Origin: Sphingomicrobium nitratireducens
GTDB taxonomy: Bacteria; Pseudomonadota; Alphaproteobacteria; Sphingomonadales; Sphingomonadaceae
Length of the DNA stretch: 64,000 bases
Assembly (NCBI RefSeq): GCF_026157035.1
Contig: NZ_JANJZA010000001.1
Span: forward strand, 413,001-477,000
Direction: 5' to 3'
A program made the translations under genes and the position numbers. A model generated the notes under the pieces. The model ran no database searches, was not told where the DNA came from, and saw only the letters and a program-made list of their open reading frames with translations. The number at the start of each line of letters is the position of its first letter. The stretch's first letter is position 1. Positions 8,938 through 18,731 of the stretch are shown one piece after another.

Positions 8938-9692
8938 GCAAGCACCTCCGCATAGCCCTCTTCCTCGAGCGCGAGCGCGAGGTCGGGGCCGCCGCTCTTC
9001 ACGATGCGCCCGGCGACGAGGACATGGACCTTGTCGGGGCGGACATAGTTCAGGAGCCGCTGGTAGTGGGTGATGAGGAGGACGCCCTTGTCGCCCTGGC
9101 GCATGATCGCGTTGATGCCCTCGCCGACGGCCTTGAGCGCGTCGATGTCGAGCCCGCTGTCGGTTTCGTCGAGGACCGCGAAGGCGGGGTCCATGATACC
9201 CATCTGGACCATCTCGGCGCGCTTCTTCTCGCCGCCCGAAAAGCCGACGTTGACCGGGCGCTTGAGCATGTCGGCGGGCAGGCCGAGGAGGCTCGCCTTG
9301 TCCTTGGCGAGGCGGATGAAGTCGGCGCCCGAGAGCGCGTCTTCCCCGCGCGCCTTGCGCTGGGCATTAAGGCCTTCGCGCAGAAACTGGAGCATCGAGA
9401 CGCCCGGAATCTCGACAGGGTACTGGAAGCCAAGGAACAGGCCCGCGGCGGCGCGCTCGTGCGGCTCCATGGCGAGGAGGTCCTGCCCGCCAAAGCTCGC
9501 CGAGCCGCCGGTCACCTCGTAGCCGGGCTTGCCGCCGAGCACGTAGGCAAGGGTCGATTTCCCCGCGCCATTGGGCCCCATGATGGCATGGACTTCCCCG
9601 GCCGGGACCTCGAGCGAGAGGCCGTTGAGGATCGGCTTGTCGCCGACCGTGGCGTGGAGATTGTCGATCTTGAGCATGGTCGTGTCGTTCAC
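8934..9692 (-). CDS. sufC: Fe-S cluster assembly ATPase SufC
   Basis: 252 aa ABC-type ATPase: Walker A GPNGAGKST, signature SGGEKKRAE, Walker B AVLDETDSGLD. SufC powers remodelling of the SufB/SufD scaffold. The start is GTG at 9692 (MNDTTMLKIDNLHA), overlapping the TGA of the preceding 110-aa gene as GTGA; an ATG five codons in (9677) is the alternative and also begins a normal SufC N-terminus. Confidence 0.96.
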   Translation of the reverse strand: MNDTTMLKIDNLHATVGDKPILNGLSLEVPAGEVHAIMGPNGAGKSTLAYVLGGKPGYEVTGGSASFGGQDLLAMEPHERAAAGLFLGFQYPVEIPGVSMLQFLREGLNAQRKARGEDALSGADFIRLAKDKASLLGLPADMLKRPVNVGFSGGEKKRAEMVQMGIMDPAFAVLDETDSGLDIDALKAVGEGINAIMRQGDKGVLLITHYQRLLNYVRPDKVHVLVAGRIVKSGGPDLALALEEEGYAEVLA

Positions 9693-10021
9693 TCGTAAGG
9701 GGGGAATTCGATGGCCGGTGGGACGTCTTCGTAGAAGCCCTTGTAGGCGCCGCCGCGCCTGGGGCCGGTGCAGTCCTTGGCCTCGCGCTGGAAGGTGACG
9801 AGCACCTCGCGCATGTCGTCGTGCATCGCGCGCGCCTTCGCGACCGCCTCGGGATTGGGCTGGCGGGGGTTGCCCGCCTGCGCAGCGATACCGGGCGCGC
9901 GCCGGATGATCTCCTGCGTCGCGGCCATCGCGCGATCCTCGTGGACGCGGCAGCTGTTGGCGTCGGCCTGGGCGCAGCCGCCCCGCACCTCGAGCGCGAT
10001 CAAGGCACTAGCGCTCTTCAA
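9689..10021 (-). CDS. Unrecognised 110-aa protein inside the suf operon
   Basis: 110 aa if the TTG at 10021 is used; this TTG overlaps the TGA of the preceding small gene (TTGA at 10018-10021), the same coupling seen at every other junction here. The first 19 residues ([19 protein letters not shown]) resemble a weak export signal with an AQA cleavage site, but they contain Glu and Arg. The remainder has Cys residues at NSCRVH and KDCTGP and ends with an acidic/Pro-rich FEDVPPAIEFPPYE-like tail. An ATG at codon 36 (MAATQEII) is an alternative start. I do not recognise a family. Its position between sufB and sufC suggests co-expression with Fe-S assembly. Confidence 0.6.
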   Translation of the reverse strand: MKSASALIALEVRGGCAQADANSCRVHEDRAMAATQEIIRRAPGIAAQAGNPRQPNPEAVAKARAMHDDMREVLVTFQREAKDCTGPRRGGAYKGFYEDVPPAIEFPPYE

Positions 10022-10197
10022 ACGACGAACCCCTTTTCCGCGAATTTCTTGCGGATCTTCTCGAGATCCTTTTCCGACGTGCTCGCGATCGCGACGCGGC
10101 CAGTCTTGTCGTCCTTGTGAACGGCCGTGTCCTTGCAATTCTTCTCGACGAACGTGGCAACCTCGCCGGCGAGGTCCTTGGGTACGTAACGGATCAT
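10018..10197 (-). CDS. Unrecognised 59-aa charged protein inside the suf operon
   Basis: 59 aa beginning [20 protein letters not shown]. It is very rich in Lys, Asp and Glu, with a single Cys (KNCKDT) and a C-terminal helix ([17 protein letters not shown]). There is no membrane segment or signal. The ATG forms ATGA with the sufB stop (10194-10197), and its TGA overlaps the next start. Codon usage and tight coupling on both sides argue that it is real. No family is recognised; it could be a small accessory or regulatory factor of SUF assembly, but that is inference from position only. Confidence 0.65.
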   Translation of the reverse strand: MIRYVPKDLAGEVATFVEKNCKDTAVHKDDKTGRVAIASTSEKDLEKIRKKFAEKGFVV

Positions 10198-11684
10198 CCG
10201 ACACTCCCTTCCAGTGACAATGCGAGCAGCTTCTGCGCCTCGACCGCGAATTCCATCGGGAGCTCCTTGAGGACCTCCTTGGCGAAGCCGTTGACGATCA
10301 GCGCGACTGCCTCTTCCTCGTCGAGACCGCGGGCTTGGGCGTAGAACATCTGGTCTTCGGAAATCTTCGAGGTGGTCGCCTCGTGTTCGATCGTGGCGGT
10401 CGGGTTCTTCACCTCGATATAGGGCACGGTATGCGCGCCGCATTCGCCGCCCAGGAGCAGGCTGTCGCACTGGGTGAAGTTGCGCACGTTCTCCGCCTTG
10501 GGAAGCACGCGCACGAGACCGCGATAGGTATTGTCCGACTTGCCCGCGCTGATCCCCTTGGAGATGATCGTCGAGCGGGTGTTGGCGCCGATATGCACCA
10601 TCTTGGTGCCGGTGTCGGCCTGCTGGAAATTGTTGGTCAGCGCGACCGAGTAGAATTCGCCGACACTGCCCTCGCCCTTGAGGATGCAGCTGGGATATTT
10701 CCAGGTGATCGCGCTGCCGGTTTCGACCTGCGTCCAGCTGACCTTCGAGCGGGCGCCCGCGCACAACGCGCGCTTGGTCACGAAATTGTAGATGCCGCCC
10801 TTGCCCTCCTTGTCGCCCGGATACCAGTTCTGGACGGTCGAGTATTTCACCTCGGCATCCTCGTGGGCGTAGATCTCGACCACCGCGGCGTGGAGCTGGT
10901 TTTCATCGCGCATCGGCGCGGTGCAGCCTTCGAGATAGGAGACGTAGGCGCCCTTCTCGGCGACGATCAGCGTGCGCTCGAACTGGCCGGTATTCTCGGC
11001 ATTGATGCGGAAATAGGTCGACAGTTCCATCGGGCAGCGCACGCCCTCGGGGACGTGGACGAAGGTGCCGTCGGAAAAGACCGCCGAGTTGAGGCAGGCG
11101 TAGAAATTGTCGCGCTGGGGGACGACCGAGCCGAGATATTTCTTCACCAGCTCGGGATGTTTCTTCACTGCTTCGGAAATCGACATGAAGACGACGCCCG
11201 CACGCTCGAGCTCCTCGCGGAAGGTGGTGGCGACGGAAACGCTGTCGAACACCGCGTCGACCGCGACCTTGCGCGCGCCCTCGACGCCCGCGAGCACCTT
11301 CTGCTCCTCGATCGGGATGCCGAGCTTCTCGTAGGTGCGGCGGATTTCGGGGTCGAGTTCGTCGAGCGACTTGAGCGTCGGTTTCTTCTTGGGCTCGGCG
11401 TAATAGTAGGCGTCCTGGAAATCGATCGGCGGGATCTTGAGCTTGGCCCAGTCGACCTCCTCCATCTCGAGCCAGGCACGGTACCCCTTGAGGCGCCATT
11501 CGAGCATCCACTCGGGCTCGTCCTTCTTGGCCGAGATGAAGCGGATCGTGTCCTCGTCGAGGCCCTTGGGCGCGAATTCCTGCTCGATATCGGTGGAGAA
11601 ACCCCACTCGTAGTCCTTCGAGAGATGCTCGCGCGCCTCAGGGTTCATTTCCTCGCGCTTGGTCAGGTCGCGCTGGTCGTTCAC
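10194..11684 (-). CDS. sufB: Fe-S cluster assembly scaffold SufB
   Basis: 496 aa with the GTG start at 11684 ([17 protein letters not shown]); the ATG at 11648 would give 484 aa. The GTG is preferred because GTGA overlaps the stop of the regulator gene, as at the other suf junctions. Conserved SufB segments include [34 protein letters not shown] and [17 protein letters not shown]. SufB is the main scaffold on which the cluster is built with SufC and SufD. Confidence 0.95.
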   Translation of the reverse strand: MNDQRDLTKREEMNPEAREHLSKDYEWGFSTDIEQEFAPKGLDEDTIRFISAKKDEPEWMLEWRLKGYRAWLEMEEVDWAKLKIPPIDFQDAYYYAEPKKKPTLKSLDELDPEIRRTYEKLGIPIEEQKVLAGVEGARKVAVDAVFDSVSVATTFREELERAGVVFMSISEAVKKHPELVKKYLGSVVPQRDNFYACLNSAVFSDGTFVHVPEGVRCPMELSTYFRINAENTGQFERTLIVAEKGAYVSYLEGCTAPMRDENQLHAAVVEIYAHEDAEVKYSTVQNWYPGDKEGKGGIYNFVTKRALCAGARSKVSWTQVETGSAITWKYPSCILKGEGSVGEFYSVALTNNFQQADTGTKMVHIGANTRSTIISKGISAGKSDNTYRGLVRVLPKAENVRNFTQCDSLLLGGECGAHTVPYIEVKNPTATIEHEATTSKISEDQMFYAQARGLDEEEAVALIVNGFAKEVLKELPMEFAVEAQKLLALSLEGSVG

Positions 11685-12085
11685 TGGCTCAATTCCTCGA
11701 GGCTGACGGCGTCCAATGCGCCGCGCACCTTTTGCGATACGATGCCCATGTGCGGCTTGATGCGGCAGTGGCTGTCGAGCGCGCAGTCGGAGGGGCCTTC
11801 CACCCCGCTGCACTGGGTCATGTCGAACGGGCCCTCGACCGCCTCGACGATGTCGGCGAGGCTGATCGCGTCCGCGCCGCGCGCGAGGCGGTAGCCGCCG
11901 TTCGCGCCACGCTGGCCCTCGAGCAGGCCGGCGCTGCCGAGACGCTGCATCAGCTTCTGCGCGGTCGGAAGCGGGACGCCCGTCTCCTCCGCCAGCGCCG
12001 CCGCGGACAGCAGCGCATCGCCGCCACGACGGGCAGCGGCGGTCATCATCACGACCGCGTAATCGGCAAGATGGGTCAGGCGCAT
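11681..12085 (-). CDS. Rrf2-family Fe-S regulator of the SUF operon
   Basis: 134 aa. The N-terminal winged helix ([14 protein letters not shown], then [20 protein letters not shown]) is followed by a three-cysteine cluster site: Cys92, Cys101 and Cys107, with histidines at 106 and 112. The spacing C-x8-C-x5-C resembles but is not identical to IscR (C-x5-C-x5-C). It presumably senses Fe-S status and controls its own operon. It is the first gene of the operon and its ATG abuts a perfect inverted repeat (12086-12108). The name SufR/IscR is not assigned because the subfamily cannot be settled by eye. Confidence 0.9.
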   Translation of the reverse strand: MRLTHLADYAVVMMTAAARRGGDALLSAAALAEETGVPLPTAQKLMQRLGSAGLLEGQRGANGGYRLARGADAISLADIVEAVEGPFDMTQCSGVEGPSDCALDSHCRIKPHMGIVSQKVRGALDAVSLEELSQ

Positions 12086-12108
12086 ATTCGGACTTATCCG
12101 TTCCGAAT
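12086..12108. promoter_or_regulatory. Candidate operator of the suf operon (7-bp inverted repeat)
   Basis: ATTCGGA and TCCGAAT form a perfect 7-bp inverted repeat with a 9-base spacer, ending directly against the ATG of the Rrf2 regulator gene. The position between the putative -10 and the start codon fits autoregulation by the encoded regulator. The match to any published Rrf2 consensus was not checked. Confidence 0.6.
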
Positions 12109-12112
12109 TGGC

Positions 12113-12140
12113 CAGATAGGGAGTTCTGGCGGGAAATCAA
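12113..12140 (-). promoter_or_regulatory. Putative sigma-70 promoter of the suf operon
   Basis: On the minus strand TTGATT (12135-12140) and TATCTG (12113-12118) are separated by 16 bases, upstream of the Rrf2 gene. The predicted transcription start would lie within the inverted repeat, giving a leader of about 25 bases. Confidence 0.45.
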
Positions 12141-12162
12141 CCGCAAAGGCGGCTGCGCGCCG

Positions 12163-13986
12163 TCACTCCATGATCGCGTCGTCCATCAGTTTCGCCGCCA
12201 CGTAGGTGCGCACATTCTCCTCGAGAATGTCGAGCGGCACCGGGCCCGGCGCGAGCACCGCATCGTGGAAGTCGCGATAGTCGAACTTGTCGCCGAGGTC
12301 GGCCTTGGCCTGCTCGCGCAGTTCCATGATCTTCAACTTGCCGATCATGTAGGCGGTCGCCTGGCCGGGATAGACGGCGTAGCGCTCGATCGCCTTGCGC
12401 GCATCGGCCTCGGGGTTGGGCGTGTTGGTGAGGAGATAGTCGATCGCCTGTTCGCGGCTCCAGCGCTTGTGGTGGAGGCCGGTGTCGACGACGAGGCGCG
12501 CGGCGCGCCACAGCTCCATGCCGAGGCGGCCGAAGTCGGAATAGGGATCCTGATAGAAGCCCATGTCCTTGCCCAGCTCCTCCGAATAGAGGCCCCAGCC
12601 TTCGGTATAGGCGGTCCAGCCGCCGAAGCGGCGGAAGGCGGGCAGGCCGTCCAGCCCGGTCTGGATCGAGCGCTGGAGGTGATGGCCGGGGACGCCCTCG
12701 TGATAGGCGAGCGCCTCGAGCTCGTTGAGGCTCATCGAATCGAGTTCGTAGAGGTTGACGTAATAGGTGCCGGGGCGCGTGCCGTCGGGCGAGGGCGACT
12801 GGTAGAAGGCCTTGCCCGCGCTCTTCTCGCGGAACGCCTCGACCGGCTTCACCACCAGCGGGTCGGCGGGGAGGATGCCGAAATAGTCCTTCAGCGCGGG
12901 CGTCATCGCCGCGTAGGCCGCGTCGACCTTGGCCAGATACTCCTCGCGGCTCTTGGCGAAGAATTGCGGGTCGGTGCGGGTGAATTCGAAAAATTCGGCT
13001 AGCGTGCCGGTATAGCCGACCTTCGCCATGATGCCGCGCATCAGGCCGTGGATCCGTTCGACCTCGCGAAGGCCGATCGCGTGGACCTCGTCGGGGGTCA
13101 TGTCGCTGTTGGTGTAGCTGGCAAGTTGCGCGGCGTAATAGGCTTCGCCGTTGGGGAGCGCCCAGACGCCGTCGGTGGTGCGCGCACTGGCCTGCTGGCG
13201 AACCATCTCGGCCTTGAGCGCGGCGAGCGCGGGAAGGGCCTTGCCGTCCCAGGCGAGCGCGGCGCGGGCCTTGAGGTCGGCCTTGGCGGCATCGTCGATC
13301 GACAGCGCGTCGACCTTGGCCGCGAAGTCCTCGAGCACCGCATTGTCCATGCCCGCCGAGACGAGATTGTCGATGTCGTTGATGACGAATGGATAGACCC
13401 AGTCGGGGGGCGCGATGCCCATCTCGGCGCGGGCCTTCGATTCGGCAATGCGCTCGTGAAGCAGGCGGCCCATGTCGGCGATGCGCCCGATATAGGCCTC
13501 GGCGTGGGCGGGCTCGGCGACGCGGTGGATGTTGATGAGGAAGGCGGGGAGCGCGGACTGGAGACCACTCATCTGGTTGAAGATGTAGCCATGGCGGTCG
13601 AACGGGCGGTTCGCCTCGGCGTCGGCTAGGTCGCGCAGGAAGATTTCGTAGGAGAGGCGGTCCTGCTGCGACAAGGTGGCGGGGTCGAAGGCGGCCTTCA
13701 TCGCGGCGGCGGTCGTGCGCTTGAGCTCGAGGCTCGCGGCCTGGTTGGCGTCGGAAAAGTCGCCCCAGCGCGCATAATCGTCGTCGATGATGCCGCGATA
13801 CGACTTGCTCATCGGGCTCAGGGCGAGGTCGGCGGCGTCGTAGCGCTCGAACAATTGAGCGAGTTCGGCGGAGGCGGCGGGCTCGCTCGTCTCGGCGGCG
13901 GGGGCGAGGACGACGGGTGCAGTGGTCGTGGTCGTGCAGGCGGCGAGCGCGAGGCTGCTGGTGGCGATGAGGAGGAGGCGGGTCAT
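12163..13986 (-). CDS. DUF885-family lipoprotein peptidase
   Basis: 607 aa. The start [20 protein letters not shown] is a lipoprotein signal (lipobox LAAC); upstream in-frame extension to 14112 lies before the signal and is rejected. The DUF885 metallopeptidase-like motif [11 protein letters not shown] is present near residue 425, with a later [15 protein letters not shown] segment. Members are thought to be zinc-dependent peptidases but few have been characterised. It stands alone, divergent from pyrD. Confidence 0.87.
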   Translation of the reverse strand: MTRLLLIATSSLALAACTTTTTAPVVLAPAAETSEPAASAELAQLFERYDAADLALSPMSKSYRGIIDDDYARWGDFSDANQAASLELKRTTAAAMKAAFDPATLSQQDRLSYEIFLRDLADAEANRPFDRHGYIFNQMSGLQSALPAFLINIHRVAEPAHAEAYIGRIADMGRLLHERIAESKARAEMGIAPPDWVYPFVINDIDNLVSAGMDNAVLEDFAAKVDALSIDDAAKADLKARAALAWDGKALPALAALKAEMVRQQASARTTDGVWALPNGEAYYAAQLASYTNSDMTPDEVHAIGLREVERIHGLMRGIMAKVGYTGTLAEFFEFTRTDPQFFAKSREEYLAKVDAAYAAMTPALKDYFGILPADPLVVKPVEAFREKSAGKAFYQSPSPDGTRPGTYYVNLYELDSMSLNELEALAYHEGVPGHHLQRSIQTGLDGLPAFRRFGGWTAYTEGWGLYSEELGKDMGFYQDPYSDFGRLGMELWRAARLVVDTGLHHKRWSREQAIDYLLTNTPNPEADARKAIERYAVYPGQATAYMIGKLKIMELREQAKADLGDKFDYRDFHDAVLAPGPVPLDILEENVRTYVAAKLMDDAIME

Positions 13987-14110
13987 GGGCGTTTCTCCTG
14001 AAAAGGTCGTTTCGCGCGCGACCCTGACGGCTGGGACGCGGCTTGCCAATGGGGTTTTCCACCAACTGCGGGGGTGAAATCGGGGGGCGGTCTGCGCTAA
14101 GGGGCGGGCC

Positions 14111-15151
14111 ATGGGCCTCTATTCCTTGTTCCGACCCGCTTTCTTCGCGCTCGATGCGGAAGACGCGCACCGCGCCACCATCGCCGCCCTGAAGCGGTTG
14201 CCGAGCAAGCGGGTGCCGTTCCATCACGACAGCTTGAAGCAGGACGTGGCGGGATTGCGCTTCCCTTCGCCGGTGGGGCTGGCGGCCGGGTTCGACAAGG
14301 ATGCCGAGGTGTGGCGCGAGATGCTGGGCTTCGGCTTCGGCTCGGTCGAGGTGGGCACGCTCACCCCGCGCCCCCAGGGCGGCAATCCGCGCCCGCGCCT
14401 GTTCCGGCTGCGCGAGGACCGCGCGGTGATCAACCGCATGGGCTTCAACAATGGCGGGCAGACGGCGGCGATCCCGCGGCTCGAAGGGCGGCGGCGCACG
14501 ATGGGCGTGGTCGGCGTCAATATCGGGGCGAACAAGGACAGCGAGGACCGCATCGCCGACTATGTCGCGGGCGTGAAGACGATGGCGGGCGTGGCGGACT
14601 ATCTGACGGTCAACATCTCCTCGCCCAACACGCCGGGGCTGCGGCAACTGCAGGACGAAGCCGCGCTGCGCGACCTGCTGCAGGCGGTGGCCGAGGCGCG
14701 GCCCGAAGGCGGACCGCCGGTATTTCTGAAGGTCGCCCCCGATCTCGAGGCGGACGACCCCGAGCGCATCGCGCGCGTCGCGATCGACGAGGGAATGGAC
14801 GCGCTGATCGTCTCCAACACCACCATCGAGCGGCCCGAGAGCCTGCGCTCGCCTTTCTCGGGGCAGGCGGGCGGTCTGTCGGGGCGGCCGCTCAAGGACA
14901 AGGCGTTCGAGGCACTGAAGGCGTTCCGCGCCGCGACCGGGGGCGACATCCCGCTGATCGCGGCGGGCGGGATCGAGAATGGCGAGGACGCGTGGAGGCG
15001 GATCACCGCGGGCGCGAGCCTCGTCCAGCTCTATTCGGCGCTGGTCTATGAAGGGCCGGGGCTGGCGATGCGGATCGCGGGTGACCTCACGCTGCGGCTC
15101 GAACGCGCCGGGCTTTCCAACATTTCCGAGGCGATCGGGATCGACGCCTAG
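14111..15151 (+). CDS. pyrD: Quinone-dependent dihydroorotate dehydrogenase
   Basis: 346 aa, a class 2 enzyme (membrane-associated, FMN), oxidising dihydroorotate to orotate with quinone in pyrimidine synthesis. Conserved segments: PVGLAAGFDKDAEV, NRMGFNNGG, NISSPNTPGLRQLQ, FLKVAPDLEADD and the phosphate-binding AAGGIENGEDAW. The N-terminal helices (MGLYSLFRPAFFALDAEDAH) are the membrane/quinone extension of class 2. The stop overlaps that of ggt in a shared CTAG. Confidence 0.97.
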   Translation: MGLYSLFRPAFFALDAEDAHRATIAALKRLPSKRVPFHHDSLKQDVAGLRFPSPVGLAAGFDKDAEVWREMLGFGFGSVEVGTLTPRPQGGNPRPRLFRLREDRAVINRMGFNNGGQTAAIPRLEGRRRTMGVVGVNIGANKDSEDRIADYVAGVKTMAGVADYLTVNISSPNTPGLRQLQDEAALRDLLQAVAEARPEGGPPVFLKVAPDLEADDPERIARVAIDEGMDALIVSNTTIERPESLRSPFSGQAGGLSGRPLKDKAFEALKAFRAATGGDIPLIAAGGIENGEDAWRRITAGASLVQLYSALVYEGPGLAMRIAGDLTLRLERAGLSNISEAIGIDA

Positions 15152-16842
15152 TTGGCGATCAGCACCACGCCTTCGCGGCGTGGATCGTAGCCCCCGTCAA
15201 TGCGGCCATCCTCGCGGACGAGGACGGCATGGACCCCCGATCCTTCGCCGCCGAGATCGGTGACGACGAGGCCGCGTGCGGAAAGGTCGCGCACGATCCT
15301 CGGATCGAGCGTGGCCTCGGCGCCGGTCTCGTTGTCGCGCGCGACGAGATTGGGAAGTGCGATCGCGTCCTGCATGGGCAGGCCCCAGTCGAGCGCCGCG
15401 ACCAGCGACTTGCCGACATAAGCGAGGATCGAACTGCCCCCCGCCGAACCTGCCGCCCCCGCGAAATTTCCATCGGCATCGTAGAGAAGGAGCGGGACCA
15501 TCGAGGAGCGCGGCCGCTTGCCCGGCGTGACCGCGTTGGAGGAGCGGTGGCCGTCCTCGTCGACCGGCGAGAAATCGAAATCGGTCATCTGGTTGTTGAG
15601 GAAGAAGCCGTCGACCATCAGGCCCGAGCCGAACACGGCCTCGACCGTCGTGGTCATCGAGACCACATTGCCGGCGGCGTCGCGGACGATGAAATGGCTG
15701 GTGCCCGCCATCTCGCGGGTCGCGTCGGGGGCGTGCGTCGGGGCGCCGGCCGGGATGCCGTGGACGACGTTCGCCGAGGCCCTCGGGACAATGAGGTCGG
15801 CGCGCGTGTCGAGATAGGCAGGATCGAGCAGGCCCGCGACAGGGACGTCGGGACTGTCGCCGACAAAATGGTCGCGGTCGGCGTACATCAGGCGGCTGGC
15901 CTCGGCCAACAGGTACCAGGCGCGCGGATCGTCGGGACCGAGTTCGGAAATCGCGGTGCGCTCGAGCAATTCCATCAGCTGGAGGAAACCGACCCCCGAG
16001 GAAGGCGGGGGCGGGGCGCAGATGCGGGTGGCCTCGTACCAGGTGCACAGCGGCTCGCGCTCGACCACTTTGTAGTTGGCAAGATCGGCCATGGTCATCG
16101 TGCCGCCGAGCGGGCCGCTGCGGGTCTTCTCGACGATGCGCGCGGCGGTCTCGCCCTTGAGCAGCGCGTCGGGGCCCTGCGCTGCGAGCCGCTCGAGGAA
16201 GTCGGCATAGGCGGCGTTGACGAGGCGGTCGCCGGTCTCCAGGCGCCGACCCTGGCCGTCCGAGAAATAGGCGATCGCGTCGGGCTGGGTCAGCTGGAGG
16301 ATGTCGCTGCGAGGAAGAAAGCTTCCCAGGCGCGGGGAGACGACGAAGCCGTCGCGCGCGGCGGCGATGGCGCTGCCGAACAGGCTGTTCCAGGCAAGGC
16401 GGCCATGACGCCGGTGCGCGTGGTGGAGTGCGGCGACGGCACCGGGAACGCCGACCGCGCGGCCGGTGAGCGCCGCCCCCTTCGCGTCGAGCTTTTCGCC
16501 GTTCGCGTCGAGGAACATCGAGGCAGTCGCCTGTGCAGGGGCGACCTCGCGTCCGTCATAGACGATGGCGCGGCCCGACGAGGCGTCGAGATAATGGATG
16601 AAGGCGCCGCCGCCGACGCCCGAGGATTGCGGTTCGACGAGGCTCAGCATCGCCTGGATGGCGACCGCCGCGTCGATCGCGCTGCCGCCGCGTTCGAGCA
16701 CGTCCATGCCCGCCTTCGCCGCGAGCGGATTGGCGGCGATGACGAAGGCTTTTTCGCGGTTCGGCGCGGACGCGGGCACGGTAGCGCAGGAGCCGAGCAG
16801 CAAGGCGAACAGGACCAGCAGGGAGCGTAGGGGCATGGCCAT
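15148..16842 (-). CDS. ggt: Gamma-glutamyltransferase
   Basis: 564 aa from MAMPLRSLLVLFALLLGSCA, which has a signal peptide with a possible lipobox (LLGSCA). The proenzyme self-cleaves before a catalytic threonine, here the Thr of AGTSHFIVRD; VEAVFGSGLMVDGFFLNNQM and GSAGGSSILAYV are further family motifs. It hydrolyses or transfers gamma-glutamyl groups of glutathione in the periplasm. The start choice rests on the signal; two ATGs lie two codons apart (16842, 16836). It is monocistronic and convergent with pyrD. Confidence 0.93.
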   Translation of the reverse strand: MAMPLRSLLVLFALLLGSCATVPASAPNREKAFVIAANPLAAKAGMDVLERGGSAIDAAVAIQAMLSLVEPQSSGVGGGAFIHYLDASSGRAIVYDGREVAPAQATASMFLDANGEKLDAKGAALTGRAVGVPGAVAALHHAHRRHGRLAWNSLFGSAIAAARDGFVVSPRLGSFLPRSDILQLTQPDAIAYFSDGQGRRLETGDRLVNAAYADFLERLAAQGPDALLKGETAARIVEKTRSGPLGGTMTMADLANYKVVEREPLCTWYEATRICAPPPPSSGVGFLQLMELLERTAISELGPDDPRAWYLLAEASRLMYADRDHFVGDSPDVPVAGLLDPAYLDTRADLIVPRASANVVHGIPAGAPTHAPDATREMAGTSHFIVRDAAGNVVSMTTTVEAVFGSGLMVDGFFLNNQMTDFDFSPVDEDGHRSSNAVTPGKRPRSSMVPLLLYDADGNFAGAAGSAGGSSILAYVGKSLVAALDWGLPMQDAIALPNLVARDNETGAEATLDPRIVRDLSARGLVVTDLGGEGSGVHAVLVREDGRIDGGYDPRREGVVLIAN

Positions 16843-16958
16843 GCGTCTAGGCAACAGGCGCGGCCGCGTCCATCTGGCGCTGGCCGCAAAAATCATTATC
16901 AAGCGCCGGATGCCTGCGACCGGCGAAAGTGCGGATCGGAGGCGCGAGAGGAGACTTC

Positions 16959-18728
16959 ATGGCTGGCGCAACCCTGCAGCTCGAGCATTTTCCCAACCTC
17001 GTGACGATGTTCTTCACGCGGGCCAGGGCCAAGGGCGACAAGCCCTTCCTGTGGGCGAAGAAAGACGGCGAGTGGCAATCGATCAGCTGGGCGAAGGCCG
17101 CCCGGCAGGTTGCGAGCCTCGCCCAGTCGCTTCGCGATCTCGGACTCAAGAAGGGCGACCGGGTGATGCTGGTCTCCGAGAACCGGCCCGAGTGGCTGAT
17201 CTCGGACCTCGCGATCATGGCCGCGGGCTGCGTGACCGTGCCCGCTTACACCACCAACACGACCCGCGACCACCAGCATATCCTGGGCAATTCGGACGCG
17301 CGCGCGGTGATCGTCTCGACGCAGAACCTCGCCAAGCCGCTGATCCCGGCGGTCCTGTTCGCGAGCGAGTGCCACCACATCATCTCGATCGACGACATCA
17401 TCACCGGACAATCGCCCGACGTCGCCCAGTTCCATCACTGGAGCGACCTGGTCGGCGGCGACGCGGACGTGATCAAGTTCGAGGAAGAAGCCAAGAAGGT
17501 GAAGCGCGACGATCTCGCCTGCCTGATTTACACGTCGGGCACCGGCGGCGCGCCGCGCGGGGTGATGCAGCACCACGGCATGATCCTCCACAACGTCGAA
17601 GGCTGCGTCGACATCATCGCCAACGATTTCGGCTGGGACGAGGAAGTGTTCCTGTCCTTCCTGCCCGCCAGCCACGCCTACGAGCATACCGGCGGCCAGC
17701 ACTTCCCGGTCGCGATCGGGGGCGAGATCTATTACGCCGAGAGCCTCGAGAAACTGGCGGCCAATATCGAGGACGTGAAGCCGACCATCATGGTGGTCGT
17801 GCCGCGCCTGTTCGAGATGCTGCGCGCTAAGATGCTCAAGACGATCGAGAAGGAGGGCGGGCTTGCGGCCTACCTGCTCGATCGCGCGGTCTCGATCGAG
17901 GCCAAGCGCTATCACGGCAAATCCAACCCGCTCGACCTGCCGATGGACGGGCTCTTGTCGGTCACGCTGCGCAAGAAGGTGAAGCAGAAGTTCGGCGGGC
18001 GGATGAAGGCGATGGTCTCGGGCGGGGCGCCGCTCAATCCCGACGTCGGCCTGTTCTTCCAGGCGATGGGGCTGCCCATGCTGCAGGGCTACGGCCAGAC
18101 CGAGGCGGGCCCCGTGATCAGCTGCAACCGTCCCGCAGCCGGCATTCGCATGGAAACGGTCGGGCCGCCGATGCGCAATACCGAGGTCAGGATCGCCGAG
18201 GATGGCGAGATCTGCGTGAAAGGCGAGCTCGTCATGCAGGGCTATTGGCGCAACCCGGAGGACACTGCGCGCGTGCTGTCGGACGGGTGGTTGCTGACCG
18301 GCGACGTCGGCCATCTCGACGACAAGGGGCGGATCGTCATCACCGACCGCAAGAAGGACCTCATCGTCCTCGACAAGGGCGACAATGTCTCGCCGCAGCG
18401 GGTCGAGGGCATCCTCACGCTGCAGAGCGAGATCGCGCAGGCGATGGTCTATGGCGACCGCCGCCCCAACCTCGTCGCGTTGCTCGTTCCCGACCCCGAA
18501 GTGCTGGCGAAGCACAAGGGCGACGAGGAGGGATTGAGGAAGGCGCTCTCAAAGGCGGTCGACCGGGTCAACAAGGACCTCAGTGTGATCGAGAAGGTGC
18601 GGCGCTTCATCATCGCCGATGAGCCATTCACGACCGACAACGAGATGCTCACGCCCTCGATGAAGATCCGCCGCCATAAGATCGGCGAGGTCTATGGCGA
18701 CCGGCTGGCCGCGCTCTACAAGCGCTAG
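16959..18728 (+). CDS. AMP-dependent acyl-CoA synthetase (long-chain type)
   Basis: 589 aa from MAGATLQLEHFPNLVTMFF, with GAGAGGAGA as ribosome-binding site. It is a member of the adenylate-forming superfamily: P-loop-like YTSGTGGAPRGVMQHH, LQGYGQTEAGPVISC, and the hinge/lysine region LLTGDVGHLDDKGRIVITDRKK-type sequence. It activates a fatty acid or related carboxylate with ATP and CoA; chain length is not predictable. It ends 3 bases before the stop of the convergent lipoprotein gene. Confidence 0.9.
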   Translation: MAGATLQLEHFPNLVTMFFTRARAKGDKPFLWAKKDGEWQSISWAKAARQVASLAQSLRDLGLKKGDRVMLVSENRPEWLISDLAIMAAGCVTVPAYTTNTTRDHQHILGNSDARAVIVSTQNLAKPLIPAVLFASECHHIISIDDIITGQSPDVAQFHHWSDLVGGDADVIKFEEEAKKVKRDDLACLIYTSGTGGAPRGVMQHHGMILHNVEGCVDIIANDFGWDEEVFLSFLPASHAYEHTGGQHFPVAIGGEIYYAESLEKLAANIEDVKPTIMVVVPRLFEMLRAKMLKTIEKEGGLAAYLLDRAVSIEAKRYHGKSNPLDLPMDGLLSVTLRKKVKQKFGGRMKAMVSGGAPLNPDVGLFFQAMGLPMLQGYGQTEAGPVISCNRPAAGIRMETVGPPMRNTEVRIAEDGEICVKGELVMQGYWRNPEDTARVLSDGWLLTGDVGHLDDKGRIVITDRKKDLIVLDKGDNVSPQRVEGILTLQSEIAQAMVYGDRRPNLVALLVPDPEVLAKHKGDEEGLRKALSKAVDRVNKDLSVIEKVRRFIIADEPFTTDNEMLTPSMKIRRHKIGEVYGDRLAALYKR

Positions 18729-18731
18729 GGG

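Noticed and set aside
10194-12146. A 650-aa frame suggesting an N-terminally extended SufB
   Set aside because: The extension lies inside the Rrf2 regulator gene in another frame, and SufB homology begins near the GTG at 11684.
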